6,110 nt of DNA from Candidatus Dormiibacterota bacterium (lineage in GTDB: Bacteria; Chloroflexota; Dormibacteria; Aeolococcales; Bog-877): assembly GCA_003135035.1 (NCBI GenBank), contig PLDE01000197.1, forward strand, positions 9,239 to 15,348, given 5' to 3'. Positions within the stretch are counted from its first letter, which is position 1. Every line of letters starts with the position of its first letter. Below the pieces are notes generated by a model. It worked only from the letters and a program-made list of their open reading frames with translations, did no database searches and had not been told where the DNA came from. Of this stretch, positions 1-5,403 are shown one piece after another. The position numbers were made by a program, and so were the translations under genes.

Positions 1-17
1 CCAGGAAAGCTGTAGTT

Positions 18-171
18 AGGTAGGTGGTAGCCAAAGAAAGGCACTGCCACAGTTGGTACCTCCTGGTTTCGACACGCCCGCCCGCAACCAGGGCAACAGG
101 CGTAGCGGTGAATGTGGCGGGGGCCCGGAAGCGACCGATACGGCTTCCGCCCAACAGCTTCAGCTTACGCC
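18..171 (+). other. Possible structured RNA element, family not recognised
   Basis: This stretch has no credible gene: all three + frames hit stops within the first 21 bases. It contains adjoining helices that can be drawn by eye. One arm is 18-22 with 57-61 (AGGTA/TACCT), enclosing 24-27/47-50 and 30-32/40-42. Directly abutting it is 62-68 with 86-92 (CCTGGTT/AACCAGG). Then comes 99-106 with 163-171 (8 bp, one bulged T), enclosing a 10-bp hairpin, 121-132 with 143-152. The loop of the second arm (CCGCC, 78-82) can also pair with GGCGG at 116-120, giving a pseudoknot. I compared it by memory with RNase P RNA, tmRNA, SRP RNA, TPP, cobalamin and c-di-AMP (ydaO) elements and saw no full match. 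Short GC-rich helices arise by chance in such DNA, and the strand is an assumption, so this remains tentative. Confidence 0.3.
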
Positions 172-276
172 GGGGGCGAAGGTTGGGATCCGAAGCCAGC
201 GACGCCAGCGGCGCCAACGAGCAGGTGCCGGCGCGGCCTTGGGGGAGTCGGGTCGGGAACTGCCGAACCGGGCCGC
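172..276. other. Non-coding stretch with two small hairpins
   Basis: No gene is supported here. The open frames crossing it have a composition typical of shadow frames in GC-rich DNA. Two modest inverted repeats are visible: 209-215 with 224-230 (CGGCGCC/GGTGCCG, one G-T pair, 8-nt loop) and 251-256 with 263-269 (GGTCGG/CCGAACC, one bulged A). They may belong to the same folded transcript as bases 18-171, or be chance pairings. Confidence 0.25.
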
Positions 277-307
277 CGAAGGCAGGTCGGGGCGACGCCT
301 GCCTTCG
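277..307. terminator. Perfect 10-bp hairpin, possible terminator or structural arm
   Basis: CGAAGGCAGG at 277-286 is perfectly repeated in inverse at 298-307, with an 11-nt loop. No T-run follows (the next bases are tgggaccg), so a classical intrinsic terminator is doubtful, although hairpins without a U tract have been proposed as terminators in actinobacteria. It could end a transcript entering from the left edge or cap the structured region before it. It lies upstream of the candidate permease promoter, so it would not attenuate a transcript starting there. Confidence 0.35.
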
Positions 308-310
308 TGG

Positions 311-322
311 GACCGTACGGTC
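311..322. promoter_or_regulatory. 12-bp perfect palindrome, candidate operator
   Basis: GACCGTACGGTC is its own reverse complement over all 12 bases. It lies 30 bases upstream of the candidate -35 box of the permease gene and 3 bases after the hairpin at 277-307. Palindromes of this size and form are typical of dimeric repressor sites such as those of TetR-family proteins. No regulator gene is in the window, so the binding protein is unknown. Confidence 0.35.
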
Positions 323-352
323 GAGGAATCGCAAAATGTGGTGTCCGAAGCC

Positions 353-381
353 TTGACAACCCACTACATGTAGGAGAAAAT
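353..381 (+). promoter_or_regulatory. Candidate sigma-70-type promoter of the permease gene
   Basis: TTGACA at 353-358 is a perfect -35 consensus. Seventeen bases later GAAAAT (376-381) matches four of the six bases of the -10 consensus TATAAT. Transcription would start near 388, giving a leader of about 70 bases before the ATG at 457. The -10 is imperfect and lacks the first T, so the call rests mainly on the -35 box, the spacing and the position. Confidence 0.4.
364..373. promoter_or_regulatory. Palindrome inside the promoter spacer, candidate operator
   Basis: CTACATGTAG is a perfect 10-bp palindrome lying between the candidate -35 (353-358) and -10 (376-381) boxes. A protein bound there would block RNA polymerase, so if the promoter is real this is a plausible repressor site. 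It differs in sequence from the palindrome at 311-322, so the two would probably bind different proteins. Confidence 0.35.
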
Positions 382-443
382 CTCTGCCATCGCTGGTCTC
401 GGACGAGTCAGGCGGTGGGACTTTTTGCTTGGAAATCAGTTGC

Positions 444-454
444 GGGAGGAGGAG
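444..454 (+). promoter_or_regulatory. Ribosome binding site of the permease gene
   Basis: GGGAGGAGGAG is a strong Shine-Dalgarno stretch; its AGGAGG core (447-452) ends four bases before the ATG at 457. It decides the start. The same frame is open back to an ATG at 112, but that extension has no such site and does not resemble NCS1 proteins. Confidence 0.8.
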
Positions 455-456
455 AC

Positions 457-2118
457 ATGACTGAGAGCGCTGTCAGCGCCGGACACCTGTACAAGGACGA
501 GGTCCTTGAGATCGAGCCCCAGGGACTAGAGCACATAACCCAGGTCCAGCGCCACGGCAAGCCCTTCCAGATGTTCACCCTCTGGATGGCCGCCAACCTG
601 GTGCTGGCCACCTGGGTCATCGGCAACCTCGCGGTGGGCACCTTCGGGGTGAGCATGCTCGGGGCGTTCGTGGCCCTGGCCATCGGCAACGTTCTTGGCG
701 CCCTTCTGCTCGGACTGCTGAGTACCTTTGGGCCCCGTCTCGGCGTGCCTCAGATGATCCAATCGCGAGCCCCCTTTGGACTCCTCGGCAACTTCGGGCC
801 GGCCGGTCTCAACTACCTAGCGGGGATCGGTTGGTTCGCCGTCAACACCGTCTACGGCACCTTCGCCCTCGCCGAACTCGCCCATCTCAACTACTTCCTG
901 GCCCTGACGATCATGGTGGTGGGCCAGGTGGCGCTCGCGGTCTACGGCCACAACATGATCCACGCCTTCGAGAAGTGGATGAGTGTGGCCCTGGTGATCG
1001 TGTTCGTGATCCTCGCCTTCTTCACCTTCAAGGCGGGCCACTACGGTCTCGGCTTCAACCCCAAGGCGCCGGTGCCCTTCGGCGGACCGACCGGCGGGTT
1101 CATCATCACCATTGGCCTGGCCCTGTCCTACGCCATGGGCTGGATGCCTTTCGCCTCCGACTACTCACGCTATCTGCCCAAGGCGACCAAGCCCTCGAGC
1201 ATCATCTGGTGGACAGCTCTGGGCATGTTCATCCCCTGCGTGATCCTGGAGTGGATGGGCGCCCTCACGGTGTCCGTCGCCATGCCGGCGGCTACGGCGG
1301 CCAACCCTGCCAATGCCATCGCCTTCCTCATGCCTGGTCCTTTAGCCAAGCTGGCCCTGCTGGCCATAGCCGTCGGGACCGCTTGCGCCAACGCCCTCAA
1401 CATCTACAGCGGCTCGATGTCAGCGCTGGTCATCAAGGTGGAACGCTCACCTCTGGTCCGAGCTGCCATCGCGGGCGTCATCTTCGGTGGCGTGACGGCC
1501 GGGGTTCTGGTAGTCGCCAACTCCACCTTGGCTACCGACAAGGAGTCCCTCATCGCTGTCCCCGAGGTGGTCGGCGCAGCCGTGCTGGTGGGGCTGGTGG
1601 TGGCGGCCGCGGTGCGCTTTCGCTTCCGGCGCTGGCAGGCGGCCATCGTGGTCGGGGCTCTGGGAGGCCTGCTGGCGACCGGCGGCAGCAATGCCACGGC
1701 GGCAGCCACCCAATACAGCAACTTTCTGCTCCTGCTCTCCTACTGGATCGGCCCCTGGGTGGCGGTGGTGCTAGTCGACTGGTTCTTCAAGCACCGCGGC
1801 TCCTACCAGCTTCGCGCTCTCTACGATCAAAGCTCGACGGTCCGGGTGGGCACCATCGCCTGGTTGGTCGGACTCGGGGTATCGGTTCCCTTCATGAACC
1901 AAAGCTGGTTCGTCGGCCCCATCCCTTCAGCGTATCCCCAGCTGGGCGACGTCTCCTACCTGGTCAGCTTCGTGGTGGCCGGGTCGATCTTCGCGATCTT
2001 CGGGCGTCCCCATGCCGGCCCAGTCGGTGAGGTCCAGGTGGAGGTGACCGGCGAGGTGGCCACACCCCCCGAATCCGCCCGAGCCACCGAAGTCGGATAC
2101 GCGAGCCAAGAGGTCTGA
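457..2118 (+). CDS. NCS1-family purine/cytosine-type permease
   Basis: This 553-residue integral membrane protein belongs to the nucleobase:cation symporter-1 family (Pfam Transp_cyt_pur), which imports cytosine, purines, allantoin, hydantoins or related compounds with H+ or Na+. Family hallmarks are a hydrophilic N-terminus (1-40); the first membrane segment with WMAAN (43-47); GVPQMIQSRAPFG (96-108); SYAMGWMPFASDYSRY (224-239); NALNIYSGS (312-320); and LLLLSYWIGPWVAVVLVDWF (424-443). By eye I count about 14 hydrophobic segments against the usual 12. The extra pair (about 334-356 and 366-387) lies between canonical segments 8 and 9. A hydrophilic tail occupies 518-553. The start is set by the strong GGAGGAGGAG site just upstream. 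The substrate cannot be told from sequence: no catabolic nucleobase gene lies nearby. The gene stands alone on its strand, with a candidate promoter and palindromes upstream and a terminator downstream. Confidence 0.9.
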   Translation: MTESAVSAGHLYKDEVLEIEPQGLEHITQVQRHGKPFQMFTLWMAANLVLATWVIGNLAVGTFGVSMLGAFVALAIGNVLGALLLGLLSTFGPRLGVPQMIQSRAPFGLLGNFGPAGLNYLAGIGWFAVNTVYGTFALAELAHLNYFLALTIMVVGQVALAVYGHNMIHAFEKWMSVALVIVFVILAFFTFKAGHYGLGFNPKAPVPFGGPTGGFIITIGLALSYAMGWMPFASDYSRYLPKATKPSSIIWWTALGMFIPCVILEWMGALTVSVAMPAATAANPANAIAFLMPGPLAKLALLAIAVGTACANALNIYSGSMSALVIKVERSPLVRAAIAGVIFGGVTAGVLVVANSTLATDKESLIAVPEVVGAAVLVGLVVAAAVRFRFRRWQAAIVVGALGGLLATGGSNATAAATQYSNFLLLLSYWIGPWVAVVLVDWFFKHRGSYQLRALYDQSSTVRVGTIAWLVGLGVSVPFMNQSWFVGPIPSAYPQLGDVSYLVSFVVAGSIFAIFGRPHAGPVGEVQVEVTGEVATPPESARATEVGYASQEV

Positions 2119-2121
2119 CCG

Positions 2122-2141
2122 ACCGCGGCTGGCCCCGCGGT
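2122..2141. terminator. Short GC-rich hairpin after the permease stop
   Basis: ACCGCGG (2122-2128) and CCGCGGT (2135-2141) form a 7-bp stem with a 6-nt loop, starting three bases after the stop codon. No T-run follows, so on its own it is a weak terminator. It may assist the much stronger hairpin just downstream. Confidence 0.35.
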
Positions 2142-2157
2142 TAGGTTCGACTTCCAT

Positions 2158-2186
2158 CCCGGGAGGAACCCGAGGTTCCTCCCGGG
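2158..2186. terminator. Bidirectional terminator between convergent genes
   Basis: CCCGGGAGGAACC (2158-2170) and GGTTCCTCCCGGG (2174-2186) form a perfect 13-bp stem with a 3-nt loop. It sits between the 3' ends of the permease gene (stop at 2118) and the minus-strand cluster (stop at 2227), where one symmetrical hairpin can serve both strands. There is no clear T-tract on either side, which is common in high-GC bacteria. Confidence 0.75.
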
Positions 2187-2226
2187 TACTTGGCCGGGGG
2201 GCGCGGTGCCTGGGAGTGGCTGGGTC

Positions 2227-3156
2227 TCAGTCGTGCCCGCGCAACCACTCGGAGACGACCGCCGTGTAGGCCGCCGGCTCCTCCCAGAAGGACATGCGGG
2301 AAGACTCCTCAAAGGTCACCTGGCGGCTGCCGGGTATGTCCTTCAGGAGGGTCTCCTGGAGGCTGGGAGTTGCCTCGTCGAAGCGACCCGATAGAACCAA
2401 GGTCGGAACTCCGATCTCCCCGAGACGATCTTCGGCGGGCCACTCCTTGGCCGAGCCGATGACATGGAATTCAGAGGGGCCGTTCATGGAGTGGTAGACG
2501 GTGGGATCGACGTCGATCTGAGCCAATCCGTCGCTGACCCCCTGCGGCCACGGGTCGAGCCGGCAGAGGTGGCGCCGATTGAGGACCTCACAGGCGGCGG
2601 TGTACCCGGGATCGCTGGTTGTGCCGGCCGTCTGGTGCCGGTCCAGAGTCGCCCGCACCTCAGCCGGAAGTTCAGCACAGAGACGAACCGCCTCGGCCGA
2701 AAAGGCGGCATAGGAGGCGGCGGAGTTGGAGAGCACCAGGGAGAGCAGTCCCGGGGGCTGAGTGAGGGCGTGCTCCTGGGCGAGGAAGCCGCCCCAGGAC
2801 TGGCCCAGGACTTGGTAGCGGTCGGTGATCCCGAGATGGCCCAGGAGGTTGGCCAGCTCTTCGACAAAGAGCTGCACCGTCCAGAAGTCCGCTCCCCGGC
2901 TGGGAAGGTGGGTCGACCTGCCGTTGCCAAGTTGGCCATAGAAGACAACAGCCCGGCCGCCACTGGCGAGCTCGCGGAGCGGGCTGAGGTAGTCATGGGT
3001 AGCACCGGGACCCCCGTGGAGAAGCACCAGGGGCGCCGGGCCCCTGTCTGACCCGGCCTTGGGGTCACCGAAAACCTGGTACCAGGTCTGGAAGTCTCGA
3101 AAAGGTGCTCGACCCTAAGTCGCTGGGACCGGCGCGATCTCCACCGACGTGTTCAC
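2227..3156 (-). pseudogene. Prolyl aminopeptidase-type alpha/beta hydrolase, disrupted
   Basis: The family (proline iminopeptidase/amino-acid amidase, peptidase S33) cleaves N-terminal residues such as proline from peptides in the cytoplasm. Visible are the oxyanion-hole motif HGGPG (DNA about 3018-3004), the nucleophile motif GQSWGG with Ser at 2799-2797, and the acid in GRFDEATP (Asp at 2379-2377). Three defects stand out. The best ancestral start, GTG at 3156, is followed at codon 14 by TAG (3117-3115). The homologous N-terminus (APFRDFQTWYQVFGDP) begins just after that stop and contains no start codon. The triad His in the usual SSHM motif is Arg (CGC, 2298-2296). The conserved Asp of YDQLG is Gly (GGC, 2937-2935). 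Each is one substitution from the expected codon. A GTG at 3027 could start a 266-residue product, but it would lack the first core strands. The gene is last in the cluster, about 10 bases after the DUF6941-like gene. Pseudogene or dead derivative is my inference; a sequencing error is possible for any single change. Confidence 0.75.
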
Positions 3157-3166
3157 TCGGGCGGGA

Positions 3167-3637
3167 CTAGTTGACGGTGGGCTGGCGGGGCGGCGGCGGT
3201 ACCACGTCGTGGACCCGAAATTGCACGGACCGGGTGGGCTGGTCCGCCAGGGTGGCGACAACTCGGTACTCCCCGCTCTGGGGAAAGACCACGTTCAGGG
3301 CCAGGGCGAGCACGGTGCGCAGGTCGGCACCGGTCGGGAGTCCCGGCGGCCTGGTCGAGCTGAGCTGGGTGAGCATGCCCGCCACCTGGTTGCCTACCGA
3401 GTCCTCGACGCCGACCGCGAGCGGGTAGGGCTGGCCACTGGCGACCCAGGGCACCAGCACGGTCACCCCGACTCCGAGATGGCTGACCACGGGCTGGCCG
3501 GGACCGACGGCCGCCGGTCGCCAGTGGTCGGTCCAGCCACCACCGGAGATGTAGAGAAGACCGTTGACCGCCTCGACATGGTTGGCGAGGATCAGGTTCT
3601 CGATCCGGGGTGCGTCCATGGCCGACTCAGTCTGCAC
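3167..3637 (-). CDS. DUF6941-like protein of unknown function
   Basis: This small protein of 156 residues has no membrane segment or signal peptide. It opens with a segment resembling DUF6941 proteins (IENLILANHVEAVNGLLYI, then SGGGWTDHW) and continues with alternating hydrophobic stretches suggesting a beta-rich fold: VTVLVPW, then RPPGLPTGADLRTVLALALN, then GEYRVVATLADQ. It ends in a proline-rich tail (VVPPPPRQP). The family assignment is from recalled pattern, and its function is not known. The GTG at 3637 is preferred because GGGGA (3648-3644) lies six bases upstream. A TTG at 3640 and an ATG at 3619 are alternatives, but the ATG has no ribosome binding site. The gene begins 20 bases after the DUF885 gene and ends about 10 bases before the disrupted hydrolase, so co-transcription is likely. 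Confidence 0.7.
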   Translation of the reverse strand: MQTESAMDAPRIENLILANHVEAVNGLLYISGGGWTDHWRPAAVGPGQPVVSHLGVGVTVLVPWVASGQPYPLAVGVEDSVGNQVAGMLTQLSSTRPPGLPTGADLRTVLALALNVVFPQSGEYRVVATLADQPTRSVQFRVHDVVPPPPRQPTVN

Positions 3638-3643
3638 CAAATG

Positions 3644-3648
3644 TCCCC
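3644..3648 (-). promoter_or_regulatory. Ribosome binding site of the DUF6941-like gene
   Basis: GGGGA on the minus strand lies in the 20-base gap after the DUF885 stop codon and six bases before the GTG at 3637. It favours the GTG (or the overlapping TTG at 3640) over the in-frame ATG at 3619. Confidence 0.5.
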
Positions 3649-3657
3649 GACTCGAGA

Positions 3658-5346
3658 TCAGTCGGCGGCTACGGTTGCCGACCTCGGCTCGAGCATCTCC
3701 TCGCGCAACTGCTGGAGGCCGACGCTACCCAGATCGAGCGCCTGGCGGTGGAAGTCCTTGAGGTTGAAACGGGGTCCCCAGGACCGCCGGGCCTCCTCCC
3801 TAACCTCCAGCCAGACGCGCTCTCCGAGCTTGTAGGAGATCGCCTGGGCGGGTACGCCCAGGTAGCGGTCCACCTCTCCGCTGCAGAACTCCCGGGCACG
3901 GCCCGAGCTGAGAACCATGAACTCGGTGGCCAGTTCTCGAGACCATTCGGCGCCCGGATGGAAGTCCTGGTCGTCGGGGATCCGAAGGTGGAGGTGGAGG
4001 CCAATGTCGACCACCACTCGGGCTGCCCGGAAGGCCTGATTTGCCAGCATCCCCAAGTAGTAGTCGGGGTTCTCCAGATATCCCAGCTCGCCCATCAGGA
4101 GCTCGGCGTACAGAGCCCAGCCCTCGGCGTGGCCGGAGATCAGGCCCAGGACTCCCTGGAAGGGGTTCACCCGGTCGCCGAGCCAGACCACGTGGCCGAG
4201 CTGGAGATGGTGCCCAGGCACTCCCTCGTGATAGGCCGTGGCCACCTCAGTCCAGAGCGGGAAGTGGGTGCGGCCCAGCGTCGGATACCAGGTGCGCCCG
4301 GGGCGACTGAAGTCCTCCGCTGGCGGCGTGTAGTACATGGCCGGGCTTCCCCCGGGCGGCGCCAGCATCGCCTCCACGCGCTGCACCGGCTCGGGAATGT
4401 CGAAGTGGGGGCCGTTGAGGGCGGCCATCGTCTCATCGAGGAAGGCCTGGTTCCAGGCGCGGAAGTTCCCCTCCCCCTCGATCGCCCGAGCGGGATCCTC
4501 ATCGAGGAGCCGGGTCACCTCAGCGGGGCTGCCGCCGGGGAGGATCCGCTCCGCCGTCTCAACCATCTCCGCCTGGATCCGCTCCAGTTCCTCCCAACCC
4601 CAGTGATAGGTCTGCACGGTGTCGATCTCGATCCCGTTGTAGAGACGGCAGTTGAGCTGATAGAGCTCCGGGCCGCAGCCATCTTGGTCTGTGGTCCGCT
4701 CCAGGTAGCTTTCTGCCAGGAAGTCGGAGAAGTCCAGGTAGGAGCGATCGGCAATCTCGGCTGCGCCCTGGAGACGGGAGCGGAGAGGTTGACTCGGCCC
4801 CTGGTATTGGGCGGCCAGCCCTCGGTAGAAGCCTGGCTCTGAGTCGGTTCCCGCCCAGCGCCGGGCCCGGCTGGCGGAGATTTCCGCCTGGTGGCGAGCG
4901 GCGATCAAGTCCTGGCTCGCCCCTAGCTCCAGGGTCTCCTGGATTCCCGCCATGCAGCCCTGCACCTTGTCCATCCGCTCCGCGATGAGCTCCCAGTCGT
5001 GCTCCTGGTCCTGGGGCATGAGGTCGAAGACGCGGCTGGCCGCCACCATGGGGCCGAAGACACTCATTTCACGCTTCCAGTCACCTGAGTCGTAGACGTC
5101 GACCTCGACCTGAAGCCGATCCCGCATCACCGCTGCCGCCAGACGCTCGGCGTCGGTTTCCGGGGTCAACTCCTCGACCTGGCGCAGGGTGCTGCGGGCC
5201 AGTTCCCCTCTGGCGCCGGTGCCCTCCGGCGAGTAGTCGGTCAGCTCGCTGTCGTGGCCGAGGAAGCCCCGGCTCGACGCGGAGGTGGGGTCGAGGTCCG
5301 AGTTTCGCTTCAGGTAGTCGTGCGCGATCTCATCGACCTTGGACAT
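3658..5346 (-). CDS. DUF885-family protein, probable zinc-dependent peptidase
   Basis: This 562-residue protein has the DUF885 architecture: a long, mostly helical N-terminal half followed by a metallopeptidase-like core. The key motif HEGVPGHHLQ (373-382) supplies His373, Glu374 and His379/His380, and GHAEGWALYAE (405-415) supplies Glu408; these would be the zinc ligands and general base. SYKLGERVW (504-512) is another conserved C-terminal block. The length fits the family, and all motif residues are present, so the protein should be active. Substrates are poorly defined, and peptide hydrolysis is inferred from the motif. There is no signal peptide, so it is probably cytoplasmic. The ATG at 5346 is chosen over the ATG at 5388 because AAGGAG (5361-5356) lies just upstream, and MSKVDEIAHDYL is a typical beginning. 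The gene follows the thiolase by 57 bases on the same strand and precedes two further genes closely. Confidence 0.88.
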   Translation of the reverse strand: MSKVDEIAHDYLKRNSDLDPTSASSRGFLGHDSELTDYSPEGTGARGELARSTLRQVEELTPETDAERLAAAVMRDRLQVEVDVYDSGDWKREMSVFGPMVAASRVFDLMPQDQEHDWELIAERMDKVQGCMAGIQETLELGASQDLIAARHQAEISASRARRWAGTDSEPGFYRGLAAQYQGPSQPLRSRLQGAAEIADRSYLDFSDFLAESYLERTTDQDGCGPELYQLNCRLYNGIEIDTVQTYHWGWEELERIQAEMVETAERILPGGSPAEVTRLLDEDPARAIEGEGNFRAWNQAFLDETMAALNGPHFDIPEPVQRVEAMLAPPGGSPAMYYTPPAEDFSRPGRTWYPTLGRTHFPLWTEVATAYHEGVPGHHLQLGHVVWLGDRVNPFQGVLGLISGHAEGWALYAELLMGELGYLENPDYYLGMLANQAFRAARVVVDIGLHLHLRIPDDQDFHPGAEWSRELATEFMVLSSGRAREFCSGEVDRYLGVPAQAISYKLGERVWLEVREEARRSWGPRFNLKDFHRQALDLGSVGLQQLREEMLEPRSATVAAD

Positions 5347-5347
5347 T

Positions 5348-5361
5348 CCCTTCCTCTCCTT
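5348..5361 (-). promoter_or_regulatory. Ribosome binding site of the DUF885 gene
   Basis: Read on the minus strand, AAGGAGAGGAAGGG ends one base before the ATG at 5346; its AAGGAG core (5361-5356) is at a spacing of nine bases. It fixes this start and rejects the 14-residue upstream extension. The rest of the 57-base gap to the thiolase stop shows no promoter or terminator, in keeping with co-transcription. Confidence 0.7.
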
Positions 5362-5403
5362 GATCAGTGCCGGCGGATGTCTGGGCAAGCGATCGGGTCT
5401 TGT

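Noticed and set aside
60..171. tmRNA, RNase P RNA, or TPP, cobalamin or c-di-AMP (ydaO) riboswitch
   Set aside because: Short resemblances exist (GGTTTCGAC as at tmRNA 5' ends, GGTGAAT and CAGCTTAC as in ydaO), but the other required conserved blocks, the right order and any tRNA-like 3' end are missing.
392..430. Attenuator in the permease leader, suggested by the TTTTT at 422-426
   Set aside because: Only a 4-bp stem (AGTC/GACT) can be drawn before the T-run, too weak for a terminator.
112..456. In-frame N-terminal extension of the permease by 115 residues
   Set aside because: The extension is low-complexity shadow sequence unlike NCS1 proteins, and a strong ribosome binding site precedes the ATG at 457.
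831..2030. 399-codon open frame on the + strand inside the permease gene
   Set aside because: It is a shifted-frame shadow rich in Arg, His and Gly with no recognisable domain; the overlapping frame is clearly a transporter.
2464..3051. 195-codon + strand open frame opposite the disrupted hydrolase
   Set aside because: The minus strand shows clear homology (HGGPG, GQSWGG, GRFDEATP), while the + frame has no recognisable motif.
3617..3619. ATG at 3619 as the start of the DUF6941-like gene
   Set aside because: No ribosome binding site precedes it, whereas GGGGA is well placed for the GTG at 3637.
3610..4842. 410-codon + strand open frame opposite the DUF885 gene
   Set aside because: It is antisense to a well-supported gene with all its family motifs, and long antisense frames are usual at this GC content.
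5347..5388. 14-residue upstream extension of the DUF885 gene
   Set aside because: It would be encoded by the ribosome binding site itself, and the residues do not resemble family N-termini.
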